DNA from: Temnothorax longispinosus | Lineage: Eukaryota; Arthropoda; Insecta; Hymenoptera; Formicidae | DNA: 64,000 nucleotides | Direction of reading: 5' to 3' | Assembly (NCBI RefSeq): GCF_030848805.1 | Contig: NC_092361.1 | Coordinates: 15,025,406 to 15,089,405 of the forward strand | Shown: piece after piece, positions 10,756 to 23,196 of the stretch | Layout of the letters: each line of letters starts with the position of its first letter | Numbering within the stretch: position 1 is the first letter of the stretch | The notes under the pieces: model-generated | What the model was told of the DNA's origin: nothing | The model's input: only the letters and a program-made list of their open reading frames with translations | Databases searched by the model: none | Made by a program: the position numbers and the translations under genes

Positions 10756-11318
10756 TCAGGACGAGGACACGGGGGATGCCCAAAACATTTCTTTCTGTTT
10801 TATTTTTCCGATTTGTGTCGTTCATTATCCAAAACACTCCAAGATTAATTTCAGGTAAAACTTTCGTTTGCTAGCCCTTGACGCGCAGTCAATGAGTCAA
10901 TACGAATTAAAAGTCGCGAAGTGATAGCTAATAGATCATTCAGAATAAGGTTAAGTTGAGTTAAATTTGATCGTGAATTTAGACTGGACTAGAGTGATCT
11001 TACATAACAAGAGAACACTGTAGCACAAATTAATACACTTATTTTTAACATATTTATTCCAATTTGGTTTGTGCAAGTATGTTTAGTATGAGAGGCAAAC
11101 TCAGTGTCTCGAGCTATTATAACCAATTTTTAGTGTAAACAATCATACATCGCACAACTGTGTCGCAGCAATCCTTTGCTACGTCTGCTCTCACGTCTTG
11201 CTTTTCGCGAACGACTTTAAATGACTCTTTCCAATTGCTCGTGCTTTGTCCTGTGACTGCTAATACTCTGTAAAAATATGTAATAGAGATTTCTAGAAAC
11301 AAGTAGATATATTAACAA

Positions 11319-11358
<40 letters not shown>

Positions 11359-11560
11359 ATATTTGGTCTTTCTTTCTGTGCTTTGTTCCCAGGACGCTTA
11401 CTCTAGTTTAGCTTAAGAAAGAAACTATTGTGGTTGGTTGTAGTGTCATATTATCTATCCTGTCTACTATTTATATAAATCTTAATTCTATGTGAATGTT
11501 ATCTCATTACAGATATTTCTTGTTACAGAAAAAGCAGTTGCTGCCATAAAGCTTGCCAAA
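10756..11560. other. Spacer and probable upstream region of the zinc-finger nucleotidyltransferase
   Basis: No coding exon is supported. A (TA)n microsatellite lies at about 11318-11356. Acceptor-like sequences (TCATTACAG, TTGTTACAG) at 11502-11528 precede the first ATG, so the gene may have a spliced 5' untranslated exon upstream. Confidence 0.45.
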
Positions 11561-14500
11561 ATGTACCAACGTTTCTTTGAGCGAGGTATAACGCGTTATA
11601 ATGGACGATGGTATTGTTACCCATGCAAGACCACGTTGCAAACTTTGACAGAGGCGCAACGTCATTCGGAAGAGGCTCACTCCACTATCAGCACCCAAAC
11701 GTCTTATTTTCTGAATAAATTTGTTACATTGAGGAATAAGGGATACAGAATGTTGTTACAACACAGTATAGTAAGGGATACACAGCGAGATTACTTTTGT
11801 ATATGTTGCCAATGTTCAATATCCTCTTTACATTATTTTTATCAACATTCAAAAGAAGAAAATCACCAAAAGTATATGAAGATCATATTAAAACGGTCCA
11901 CAAATAAGCAACAAAACTCACGCGATAAAACAAATAATAAGCAAAGCAACACTTCCGTTAACGTAGAAAATTCAACGGAACGTATAAACAAATCAAAGAC
12001 GCAGCCGATCTGTGAGAACAAATTAATAAAAGATGACACAAACGATTCTACACAAACGACAAGTAGAATTATTGAAAGTGCGCCTTGTGCACTGATGCAG
12101 GAAGTTAAAACGCATAAGCATTTCTTAGATTCAACGTTTCAAAGCTTCACAGATTTGATGCATCATTCACAAGAAGCTCATCCAGACATCAACCCTCAGA
12201 TATCAGGTTTTTGGGAGAAGTCTATTGAATCGTCGGGCATAATTCGTCGAAAATTATTAAATCATGAAAGGGCAATGCAGGATATGCCAGAAGAGTACTT
12301 TTGTAAACTTTGTCAATGTCCCATACCTTCTTTAGATCATTGTCAGCAGCATTTAAATGGAAAAAGGCATAAATGCATGATCGAGTCTAATGAAAAAGAT
12401 ATAAATACTGTTATACCAGAAGATCTTGTAAATAAACAACAAAATGTAAATAACAATACGACTAATAATCAAGATATTTCTGTCAATGCGTTCGATGGAA
12501 ACGATTCAATCAGAAATCTTCAAAGCAACTTTAGAACAGAAGAAGAAAGGACAGTTTCTGTTAAGTCTTATAACGAAGATAGCATTAATGATGGCGTTCT
12601 ACAAATTAAAAGACGTATCGATATTATGGCTTATTGCTGTTTGTGTGATGCGTTTATCTATAAAACTATTGGAAATAATCATGAAATAGATACGCTGCAT
12701 AGTGATGTTTTATCTAAATTGAAAATCTTCAATCAGGAAGCGGCATGCATTATAAACTTAGAGGAGAAAAAGAAAACTATTCGGCCGATACAGTTAAATA
12801 GTAAAAAATTTGATGGAACGGCATGGCCAGAATACACAGAAACTGCAGCAAAGTATACTTGTGATCATTGTAATGAAATAATCGAAGAGGACGATATAAT
12901 AAATCATGAAATAACAGTACATAAAAGTGACATGACGTCTTCTATGAAGTACATTTACGATTGGTCGTCTACAACTAGAGATTTTAATACTACTATGCAT
13001 TATCCATTATTTAGATGCTCGTTTTGCAACGAGATAATACATGGCATATTGTCACTGTCGAATCATTTTTTAACACTCAAGCATAAAGAAAATATTAAAT
13101 CGTTAACTGACATTAAAAGACAAGAGGACGATGGTTGTAAAGATATACAAATTTATCTTAAGCCTTTTGAATTTTTAAGTATAATCTCTTTTGAGAACAA
13201 TGGTGGAACTGTTGAAATTAAGGAACAGCCTGTGATATATATTAAAAATCATTATACAACTTTTTGTGAAAACACGATCGAGAACAAACTCATTTACGTT
13301 TGCCTTGCCTGCTCGTATAATGCTTGTGAAACTCACAATATACTTGATCATTTATATAAAACGTCGAAACATTTGAAGCACTTTGAAAATATTTTTCTCA
13401 CATACAATTATATACATAATGTATCGGTATCAAAAGATCTTAGCACAAATGGAACACATGAGATAGAGTCTCAAGTTTCTAAAGAAGATATATCGATTGA
13501 TAATGGATTATTCGTAAAACATAACATTAACGAAACACAAGTAAATGCAGAGGGATGTCACAATAATAGTTCGATAGCTGCAGTGAATATCAGTAACAGA
13601 AATGACGAATTGTGTCAAAATGAGGAAAACAATTCCGGCCTTTTTATATCTCTTGATATATTCGAAGAAATTGATACATCAATAAAATATATTAATGTAC
13701 CGCGTAGAGCACATTTAATGAATAAAAAGAGCGTCAATAAAATAACAAAATCGGACCGTTATAATAAAGCGTATAGCACACAATTTCTCGAGTTCGAGGA
13801 AGTTATGTTCGCTTGCAATGAAAGAAAGCTGAAGGAGATGAAATCGCATCTACAATTTTTCGTTCCGCATCTCGACAAAATGCTTTGCCTTATATGTAAC
13901 GGAAGTCCACAGTTATGCAGCGCGCAAGCGATATACGAACATATAAATTGTGTAGGACACGTTAGACAATTTGAAAAACTACATGAGAACAAGGAACATC
14001 TCGAATTGTTAAAGGAGCTAGTACAACCTTTACGTGATTCAAGTGCCAAATGTTTTGCTTGCAATAAGATTTTAAACAAACGTAGAAGTTGTAAGAATGC
14101 ATCTGACAATGTAGATTTTAAGAACCATACACATTCACCCTTACACAAAAACGCTCGCGAGCAATTGCTTAACAAGGCTGTGTGCGTATTGGAAGAATTC
14201 CAAAATTTATGGTACGATATCCAATATTTTGCTTGCGTCGAGTGCGGCAAGAGATTCAAACGGAAGATAACATTTCTGGAACATCTCGATACCGCACACA
14301 GGAAAGTCTTGAATAACAAGGATAATTCGATGTTTGATTTCTGCTTAACGTGCGCCACTTTATGGTTCAAGAATGAAAGTTGCACCGAAGACATCCATAT
14401 GAGTTATCAAGCGCACTGCCATCAACAGACGCATCAATATTTGCGGAAAACTAATGACCTCGCGGTTACATCGCTACCGCAGTCCTTGCAAAATTTATTG

Positions 14501-16053
14501 AAAAACGTCAACAGAACTGCTGCCGATCTATTCAACTTGTCAATCGGTGTAAAAAACGATCGAAAAGTGAATCAACTCACGGATGCCTTAGAGCACATCT
14601 TCAAGACTCACCGATTGCCTGTGGAAGTATGTACGTTTGGTTCAAGAGTCACTGGGCTAGCATTACCAAATAGCGACATCGACGTATATCTTAACTTTGG
14701 TAAATATATTTGGCTCTAATATTTATATGCATGCATAAATTGATTAAATATTTAAAAAAAAATTCAGATAAGAGTGCACAGGCATAACAAATTCTTATAT
14801 TATATCAGAATTGTAATTAAATAATGAACTTCTAAACAAGTTTTAAAATACTTTTAAAACATTTGATCAATTTTGGTATATAAAATACAAGTTCGTAAGA
14901 TTATTTGTGGAAGAAAGTTGTGGTATGAAATTTACAAAAGAAAAATTTTTGTATTAGGTGACGAACGTACCGAGCCTGAATTGATTAAGAGCAGGAGTGA
15001 GCAAATTCAAGATTGTTTACGTGCCGACCATGAAAATTGGGATATAGAATTAACTTTGGACAGGAGCAGGACTCCTCTAATAAAAGTAAAACATAGACCA
15101 ACAAAACTGCAGTGCGATATCTCGTTTATAAATGGCCTGTCGGTGGAGAATTCCAAGCTTATTAAGTATGAATATTAAGTATGAACCGTTGTCGTATTTC
15201 TAAGCAGTGTTTAACGAAGTGTGTTTCATAATAATCTGTTAAATCTAGGTCCTTCAATAGGGCGTATCCACCGTGCCAAAAATTGACGCTGTTTCTGAAA
15301 AAGTGGCTCTCACTGGGAGGTTTGTCCGGTCCGGACGGAATAACAAATTATGCCCTTGTCTGGTTAGTCATCTTTTACTTGCAAGTCAAATTTGCAGCAG
15401 TACCGAGTATTGCTGCATTAATCGAAAGCCACAACCAGTCGAAAATTGTCTCTGGTAAGTATTAAAAATTTATATAAAAATGATTATATAGAGTATTGTA
15501 GCACGTTATAATGGATGTTATAATTGACAAATCGGTAATTGGGAGAGATTTTATATTACCGTAACAGAGTAAATTGTAATTTTACATATATTTTAGGATT
15601 GATATATTACAATATTGATATATATCTTCTTATACTTTAGGTTGGGAGACCGGAGTCGGCGATACTATTCTTATCAATTTACCCAAACTATCGATACGTG
15701 ATTTATTGGTAGATTTCTTCGAATATTACGGAAGTTTCAATTATATGCACTCCGTCATATGTCCATTACTAGGCAAGAAGTGCCCGAAGAAAGCTTTTGC
15801 GGAAGTATCGACATTACCCAATTCTATGGCACCTTACGTTACAAAATTGCGGAATGAGAAACCGGAATATTTTCGTATTGATTCACATATGTGTGTGCAA
15901 GATCCGTTCGATCTCTCGCATAATTTAACGAAGGCTGTACCAGTTTTAACACTTAAATGTTTTAAACAGTATTGTAATGAAAGCTTATCAGTTTTACGTA
16001 ACGTTACTGCAACTTCGTTAAAGAAAAAATTTCGTGAGATGAAATTGTTTTAA
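11561..16053 (+). CDS. Multi-zinc-finger terminal nucleotidyltransferase (TUTase / noncanonical poly(A) polymerase)
   Basis: Four exons (11561-14699, 14958-15165, 15249-15454, 15641-16053) join in frame to 1321 residues. The first about 950 residues carry roughly ten C2H2 or U1/matrin-type fingers of the CxxC...H...H kind (for example YCYPC, YFCICCQC, YFCKLCQC, FRCSFC, YVCLAC, MLCLIC, FACVECGKRF). The catalytic nucleotidyltransferase motif lies at about 1024-1040 (FGSRVTGLALPNSDIDVYL), giving two active-site Asp. The third Asp is in LQCDISF. The central and PAP-associated parts follow (LFLKKWLSLGG, GPDGITNYALVWLVI). Such enzymes add U or A to RNA 3' ends. Fingers plus active site resemble TUT1 and TUT4/7, but the number of fingers is unusually high, so I give no symbol. 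The start is the first ATG after an acceptor-like site. Confidence 0.8.
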
Positions 16054-17154
16054 AATGAAGTATTAAGAGTAATCATAACACAGATTAATCATTTTTATTA
16101 TTTTCGACTGTATGTTAATCGTAACAAAGCGAATGAAACTTAATGATACAGCCGTGACGAAATTGCAATTTTTTGATTTTTTATATACAAATGCATTGAG
16201 ATCATGATAAATGCAGTATTACATATTTTTAAAGGATCGTAAATATTATAAAATAACATTATAAGATGACTTTTAAGGAAGCGATATTTTTTAATTACTT
16301 AATGACAAATTGTGTGCGTCTATACTCATCTATTTTAGTACTTTTTACCTCATAATTTTATTTCTTACATTGTAACGTGCGTTTACACGAGTATTTTATT
16401 ATTTCGCTTACATTTAATAATGTAAGAACTAATACCAGAATTGCGTTAACATAAGCTGTAGGCTAAGAAGCTTTTATCAATACAAGCAATTTTTTTTATA
16501 TTTTTCCGAAAATGAGGGAAATATATCATGATCTCTGTTACATTTTATTTTACGAATTATGAACTAGCTATATCGTTAAATGTATTACAACGAAATGTTA
16601 TAGGCTGGTATTCATAATCGGTTATTTCAATATCATCTTAATATGACTCTGATTGTTATAACGACATCTTAAGAGTGTACTTAAGACGGTTTTAAACATA
16701 AGAACCGGATTATGAATACCAATTAGTTTTCTGTCGCACTCTATAAATTTATCACATCATCATTGTTAATTGTGATATATAATGTGATTCTTTCTTAAAG
16801 TAGAATGTGACTTTCAGAAAATAATTATCCCATCAGAATATTATATTTTTATAATGTAGATATGTAATGTGTCAGATAATTATATTTTTATAATACATCT
16901 TTATATAAATAGAATAAACTACGTTGTTATCGTATCCTACTTTGTCATATCCTAATTATAATAATTCGTAATTATAATGAATTATTCACTTCTTTATGTA
17001 CCTACTTATTAATGTTTATCCGCTCCATTAACGTTATAGTTTATTCGATAAACAAATAACTTTTAGTGATAAAATAATATGTCAGTTTTTATAATGAAAC
17101 AAGTGTAAGAGGAAGTTGAAAAATTTCTTAGTGTCAAATTAAGTATATTCGTGT
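16054..17154. other. Spacer between convergent genes
   Basis: Both neighbours end here. It holds their 3' ends and a small foldback element at 16607-16720. Otherwise it is AT-rich without supported coding sequence. Confidence 0.5.
16607..16720. mobile_element. Small foldback element, GGTATTCATAATC family
   Basis: The 114-bp unit begins GGTATTCATAATCGGTT and ends with the near-exact inverse AACCGGATTATGAATACC (one indel). The inside carries CTTAAGACGG, shared with sequences near 9473-9522 and 45640-45806. It has no coding capacity. Confidence 0.7.
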
Positions 17155-18523
17155 TTATTGATTTATTTTCAATTCAGTTTCTTCTTGTACAATGTCCTGC
17201 TTCCATATATATTCTCTTATATACTTATCCTTAGGTATGCAAGATTGTTTGCATGTGAAAACGGCCAATATTCCCCAATCGAGACACTTGATAACGTCTT
17301 TTAAGTTAAGAAAATTTAACATCTGTGGCATTATCTGCAAGTCACATTTTCAATTTAGATAGGAAATATGACGTTTTGTCAAGGAGAAAATATTTGGTTC
17401 ATTTTAAGCCCACATAGCTTTCTTTTCAGATTTTGTAATAAAATTTAGCATAATTTTAATGATCCAAATTTTCATACAGATACTCCATTTATGTATGAAT
17501 AAACTGTACGTACTTGAAATTCAAATTGTCTATCGCCGTTGCATTCCGGGCATTTTGGTACATCCGCTATCCGACTGTGCGATGAAATATATAGAACTTT
17601 CCCTCCTCTGTCATATCTGTCGAATAAATAGCAGATTAGCCGTGGTCACAACTTCAATTCTTCCGTACAGAGACGTACCTCAAAATCTGATCCGGATAAT
17701 CGTCTATTTTCATACGAAACTCCACGAACGTTTCATCCTTTTCGTCGTTAGCCATCTGCAGTAAATCGTCGTTAACGTCTTCGTGCTGAAACGTTCCAGC
17801 TTTGCCGTCCTGTATCATCGCATTGTACTTTTCAATCTCCCTCTCTTCACTTTTAAGCTCGTTCTGCTGGGCATTCTCCTTCGCAGCGTCGTCGCTCTCC
17901 ACCACGATCTCGTATTCGGGAAACAGAAAACTGTTGCTGTTTTTTGCCTCGGTGCCGCACACGTCTTTGTGCCCATTCCTCCAGTCGTACACTTGATGCA
18001 CGCGACAGCAGTAATTGACGACCTTACATTTGCCGCAGTGATTGGGCGCGAAGATCCCACATACGTAGCACGTCTTTGCCCACCGCGATACGTCTGCAAA
18101 AGCACAACAAATTGTTTACCTATATATACTTTTGTCAAAGTCATCGCAGAAAAGTAGCTTACCAATATCCGTTCGCCAGTCCTCCTGTTCCACAGGCGGT
18201 TCGGCAGGATAAAAGTCGTTTATTCTACTCAGCTGCGAACGGAAGACCCTCAAGTTCCCACTCTGATTCGGCCTGCAGCAATCTACGTTCTTGCACACGA
18301 AGATGTACACGGTCCTGTGAAACCCGGCGACATCCTCGTACGGCGCGTAGATCTGGCAGAGAAACACACAGGGATCGCCGCAATACTCGCACTCCAGGTC
18401 GCTTTTGCCGGGAATATTTTTCAGATCGAGCCAGGCCGGCTTGCCGCCCGCCTTGCTGGGAAAGAATCTGCTCCCGAGTCGCCAGGACTCGCATTTCTCC
18501 ACGAATCCCAGGTCGACTGCCAT
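17155..18523 (-). CDS. PDCD2: Programmed cell death protein 2 (PDCD2 / Zfrp8)
   Basis: Four exons on the minus strand (18523-18163, 18093-17679, 17616-17514, 17334-17155) join in frame to 352 residues, against 344 in human PDCD2. The N-terminal half matches the family (VDLGFVEKCESWRLGSRFFP, CEYCGDPCVFLCQIYAPYED, VYIFVC). A MYND zinc finger follows (CYVCG...HCGKCKVVNYCCRVHQ...H...C). The C-terminal domain contains KCPECNGDRQFEFQ, IMPQMLNFL, DWGILAVFTC and IWKQDI. PDCD2 is a cytoplasmic adaptor for the ribosomal protein uS5 and is needed for stem-cell growth in Drosophila (Zfrp8). An in-frame ATG 45 bp upstream is possible; I chose the one that matches the family start. TMEM50A is transcribed divergently. 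Confidence 0.92.
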
Positions 18524-19687
18524 CCCCAAAACGTCAGGACGGTGCAGTGGCAGGACGACCGAAATCACGCGCCAACACGGGTCTCCCGTTTAACCTGAAA
18601 ATAATATGGAAATAAATAAACGCCGACAATAAACGAGGGAAACGAACGCTTATATATGTTTTCTTATGTATATACCTCGAAACGTCAAACTCCACGCACG
18701 TGGCACATGGTCGTTCCTCTGTTTACACCTTATTTGCCGTTTGCAAATGAGCGCGGAAATGCAAATTTACATGAGTACACATCTTTAGGACGACTTCGAC
18801 CAAACTCCATCTAATAAATAAAAATAAAATAAAAATAAAATTGAAAATTAAAATTAAAATAAATATACTGCTATTATATATAGTTAGAAATTTTTTTTGC
18901 CTTGATGACAATATATTTTGCTGAAAATACTATGAAATCGATTTGAAAAATTACTGAATATATATATATATATTTCAAAATAAATCATAATTTTTCTTAT
19001 GAAATGTAATGTAATACTGTGAAATATAACGGAAGTCAAATTTTACACTACTGTTGAAAGATTATATAACAAATTTTATAAAATATTAGATAATAAAATT
19101 TACTAAATTTAACTAAAAACTGAATTTTTATTAAAATATTGATGATTTTATTGAATAATAATAAAATAGAGGATCAATCGAAAGAAAATTTCAAATGCAT
19201 TTCATAATATTTTCAGTAAAATATTCCCATTTCTCTCTGGGCCGGGCAATTTAATTAATTGCTGATTAGTCCCAGTCTACAGGTTTAATCGAAGTCGTCG
19301 AAATATCAGTTTATCTGCATTCTCATTGGCTGCTAAACTGAGCTGCTAAAACGGCTGATAAGCCGATTACTGTGCGCTGCTGTGCCGCACGGCTGTGTTC
19401 GGAAACGTCAACCGGGTACACATGGGTATACTCTCTTCTCCTTCTAACTTGCTGAGATAGAAAGAGAAGGGAGTATACTCGTGTACAATCGGGTGACGTT
19501 TCCGAACGCAGCCCAGCCTGTGCGGTGTGCGCGGGGCGCGGACTTCGGCATTTACCGTCTACGCCTCTGAACACTTGGTTGTGTATGTTGTATATGTTGA
19601 TACCTGTCACCGCTTGTAAGGTTAGCTGTCCACCCGCGGAGATCAGGCATCTCCCCCAGCGTCGTTTTTCGAGAGCCGCGCGCGAGG
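18524..19687. promoter_or_regulatory. Divergent upstream region of PDCD2 and TMEM50A
   Basis: The 1.16-kb spacer separates two start codons facing away. It contains an AT-rich centre, a foldback element (19391-19513) close to the TMEM50A side, and GC-richer sequence next to both genes. No TATA or known site is certain. Confidence 0.45.
19391..19513. mobile_element. Small foldback element, GGCTGCGTTCG family, copy 2
   Basis: The 123-bp unit has ends GGCTGTGTTCGGAAACGTCA and the inverse of GGCTGCGTTCGGAAACGTCA. It matches the copy at 10632-10755 at its ends. A second inner palindrome (GGGTATACTC with GAGTATAC) lies inside. It sits about 175 bp upstream of the TMEM50A start codon. Confidence 0.75.
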
Positions 19688-21447
19688 ATGTCCTGTTTCG
19701 AGAATATGCAGGTGCCGTCCTGCGTCTGGTTCGAGGGCGGCGAGAAGAGGAACGCGCTCATCTCGATGCTCGCGGGCACGCTGGTAATAAAAACTCCACG
19801 GCATTTCCCACCCGCGGCACTCTCCCGCCGCGATAAACAAACATCGTCTATTACCTTTCACGAGACGAATCGTCGCGTTACATCGATGAACACGACGGTT
19901 CCCAGCACGCTCTTCCGTCTTCCCTTTGGTTCTTCATCGACCTGTCGAGTCTCAGAGCCTCGTAAAATACTATATATATATGTATATTACACATCTGTAC
20001 CTTGGAGGTGAAGAATTATATCTCCAGTTTTTCTCAAAATGGAGTTAATACATTTTTCAATATACCAGAAGCTTAAATTGTATAACGGTGAAGAGTTTTA
20101 TGTCTATTATTACTGATTCCTAAAGTACAATGTTTAGAAAAAGTCGTATTGAGAATTTTCATAGTGCCTTAATCGTGGTCAGATGCAAAGTGTTATTGGC
20201 AGTTGTACTATTGAACACGTCAGTTAAATTACATTATTAAAAACTCAATAACTACTTGTATTTTATATCTAAAGAAATACACTATTTTCCTGTTTTTAAA
20301 CTTTAAACCTTGTTCTGTCAGAATTCATAATAATGGAAATATGCTTCTTTATCTCTAAGGTACAGATATATATACAGACACTTTTACTTCGCCAGTAAAT
20401 ATTTAACAATAAAGATTTTTTTTAATTTGACCTAACAATCTTGATTAATTATAGTCGTCACAACGTTTTGACCATGGATTGTGGTTCTTCTCAATTGATG
20501 TAACTCTATTGATGTTAATGAGCATCCTTTTTTTAAAGTCACTATAAAAGAATTGCGAAAAATATCTAGCTAGGAACCTGGACCTTCTCACAATCTATGA
20601 CGGATGTCTTTACCAATTAGCATCAATAGTTACATCGATTGAAAAGAACTAAAACCCATAATCGAAACATCCTGATGATCATAATTAATAAAGGTAGCCA
20701 GTTAGGTCGAATTAAAGAAATTTTTACTTTCTGTATATATTTTTTTATACAAAGATCGCGCTTTTAGCGATTCATATTTCTTGCATTCATTTTCCTCTCA
20801 CAGTCAACATACAAAGTCTTAACCGGAGTGCTGTTTCAGTTCTTCGTAGGATGGTGGTTTATAATAGACGCTCATGCTAAATATCCGAATGAGATGGCGA
20901 ATGCGTACCATGTTTGCGGCGTGTTCGGCACCATATCACTCTTTATGTAAGTAACCATTGATGGTATTATCAGTAATACGCATATATTAGCTAGAGTGTA
21001 TCATAATTGAAATATATACCGCAGTAAAATCTCTCAATGTGCTATAGTATTGATTTTGAAAAGCAATTCGATATTCTTACAGGGTCAATTCAGTGACAAA
21101 TGCACAGATAAGAGGAGAGGCTTACAACGGCGGTTGTTTAGGGGCAAGAGGTGCTCGGAGTTGGCTGTTTGTCGGGTTTGTTATGGGATTTGCAGCCGTA
21201 ATAGCGGCCTGTTGGATCTTGTTTGCTAACTTCGTAGCAGCAGGTATTTATAACACTGTAACATATTCACAGAATTGTAAAGATGTATTATCCGTTATAT
21301 TCTTTTACCTTTATTTATCATATTTAATATCTTTCTGTAGGCGCACCGCATCATTGGCCAGGGGTAGGATTGTTCCTGCAGAATGTGTTTATTTTCCTGG
21401 GTTCGCTCACGTATAAGTTTGGTCGATCTGAGGATCAGTGGGGTTAA
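19688..21447 (+). CDS. TMEM50A: Transmembrane protein 50A (SMP1 family)
   Basis: Four exons (19688-19783, 20840-20946, 21083-21243, 21341-21447) join in frame to 156 residues; human TMEM50A has 157. Matching segments are EKRN near residue 19, AGTL joined to FFVGWWFIIDAHAKYP across the first intron, HVCGVFGTISLFMVNSVTNA, ARSWLFVGFVMGF, and the end LFLQNVFIFLGSLTYKFGRS. Four hydrophobic membrane spans fit the family. The exon 2 acceptor at 20837-20839 was preferred to an earlier CAG because it gives the family spacing. The molecular role of the family is poorly known; human TMEM50B is in the endoplasmic reticulum and Golgi. Confidence 0.92.
20414..20729. repeat. Diverged foldback element in TMEM50A intron 1
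   Basis: About 110 bp at the left (TTTAATTTGACCTAACAATC, then TTCTCAATTGATGTAACTC) is matched by an inverted right arm (TTTAATTCGACCTAACTGGC on the complement). The arms are clearly related but diverged, so it is an old palindromic insertion. Confidence 0.6.
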
Positions 21448-21688
21448 TAAAATGTGCGGCTGTTGGTGGAAGATTATTTTTATTACCGCATAGTCAAGTC
21501 AAGCACCGAGCGAAACTCGACTGAGGAAGCTTGCGACGTCAACGTACCCTGTATCGCGAGCGCGAATTCCAATTCAGATCACAGCAAATTATTCTTATTA
21601 CCTATAAATGTTTCCGTACATACGTGACAATTCTTATTTATGTCCACTGAAATCGTGGAGACAGATAGCAATTACAAGTTATAAATTA

Positions 21689-21746
<58 letters not shown>

Positions 21747-23196
21747 AGATTTACTGTAAAAGTAAGGAGATTTAGATTATCGACTTTTGTGTGATAGAAT
21801 TATACGCTACTTACGCTGTACGCTAATAATTTTAAAAGGTATCGGTAACTTTTTCGATCTGTGCGTTCATCAAATTCCTATTCATACACCTTTCTCATCG
21901 TTCCGTTGGTATCTTATATTTGATACTTTTACAAGAAAGATAATCACAAGTGTCTGATACTAAAGTTAAATAAATGAACCATGTTCCAAGGAAGCATAGT
22001 TTTTAAAGATTTATTTATTGACGAGCTCAATTACGTCGAAGTGATTTTCTTCGATGCGGGTAATCGATTTTTTTTCATTTGTTACACGTTTCTTTTTTAC
22101 AGATTAGTTCTGATAGATCGTTTGCAAAGCCATGTGAGATAATGTATAACGACTTTGACCAAACTCCGTTTATATTATACCTTGTCAAGTAATAGCTGCG
22201 GTATTTTATTAATGTAGATAGAAGTATTGATTTTTTATCATTGTTGAAATATGGAAAAAAACACTAGATTATGAATAAATTGTATGATTAAAAATTTTGC
22301 TCCAGGCAATCCTGCCAGTTGAATTATATAATTAAGTTAATCGAAATTTAATCAAAATTATCCTCGATTTCTCACGCATATTTAATTTATGAATCGCGAC
22401 AAAATGTGGCATTTTTTATTTTAAACTCTCAAATCGTCGATTCCTTTGTGCGCACGAATTTGTTTACCGGGCCTTAAGGCCCAAAGGCCCTTGGGTTGAT
22501 CGTTTAATTTTTTTTGCTAAACTTCTTGCACAGTTCATCTTTTCACTTTTTCTCTACAACGTGAAAAGAAAAAGAGGAAATAACTAAAGCTAAAAAGAAC
22601 AAGCCTCGGGCATCTTATTTATTTTCCTTGCGATCGCGCGATCACTTGCAATTCTTGCAAATGTCTTTGAATGGCCCTCGGAGAGAAATCGGTGTCATCA
22701 GCGCGGGCCGCGGCGCGACGGGATTGGCTCGGATTTGCCAACGCGGACCAATGGCGTCCCGTCGTTGGCGCCGCGCCGCGCCAATTGCGACGTGCCACAC
22801 CAACACATGGTGCGCCGGAGAGTTCTCGCGGAGAGTGTCGCGGTGGAGGGTGGTCACGCTCGGGCTTTTTGTTGATTCAAAAGGGGCTGCGATGCGCGAG
22901 CGTGTGTTCTGAATGCTGTACAGCTGAGAGCCGTTCCCCTTGAGTACGTCGTGTGCCGTCGGTAGACCTGAGCGCAAAGGTGAGCGCGCGTCAACCTGCT
23001 CCGTTAAAAACGCTTCCGATCGACGTGCGCCTCACGTCGCCGGTATTCATAACCAAGTTTTGACAGCTGAGACGACAGTACGTAGAGCCCCTCGTGCCTT
23101 CGATCCGGCGCGAGCGCGTGCACGTTAATATTCTCGAGCTCGCGCGCGAATTTTTCCCGCGGTCGCGGCATACTTCACGTCTATCTCCGTTTCCAG
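21448..23196. promoter_or_regulatory. TMEM50A 3' region and CpG-rich HYOU1 promoter with leader intron
   Basis: The first part is AT-rich with a (TA)n run at about 21690-21740. A 14-bp palindrome GGGCCTTAAGGCCC starts near 22469. From about 22640 the DNA turns GC-rich. A probable 5' untranslated exon ends at 22979 (CAAAG|GTGAGC), with an acceptor (CCGTTTCCAG) placed directly before the HYOU1 ATG at 23197. Confidence 0.55.
22781..22799 (+). promoter_or_regulatory. ER-stress-response-element-like site upstream of HYOU1
   Basis: The sequence is CCAAT, nine bases, CCACA, one base off the mammalian ERSE consensus CCAAT-N9-CCACG. The spacer contains GACGTG, the core recognised by XBP1/ATF6-type factors. 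It lies about 180 bp upstream of the putative leader donor, a plausible distance. HYOU1 is a classical unfolded-protein-response target. Function here is inferred from sequence only. Confidence 0.45.

Noticed and set aside
13759..14394. 211-codon minus-strand open frame
   Set aside because: Antisense shadow of the zinc-finger nucleotidyltransferase; no start context or homology.
18076..18615. 179-codon plus-strand open frame, Arg/Ser-rich
   Set aside because: Antisense of PDCD2 exon 1 in GC-rich sequence.
20804..20839. Earlier acceptor for TMEM50A exon 2
   Set aside because: It would add 12 residues (STYKVLTGVLFQ) that break the family spacing; the CAG at 20837-20839 joins AGTL to FFVGWW exactly as in human TMEM50A.
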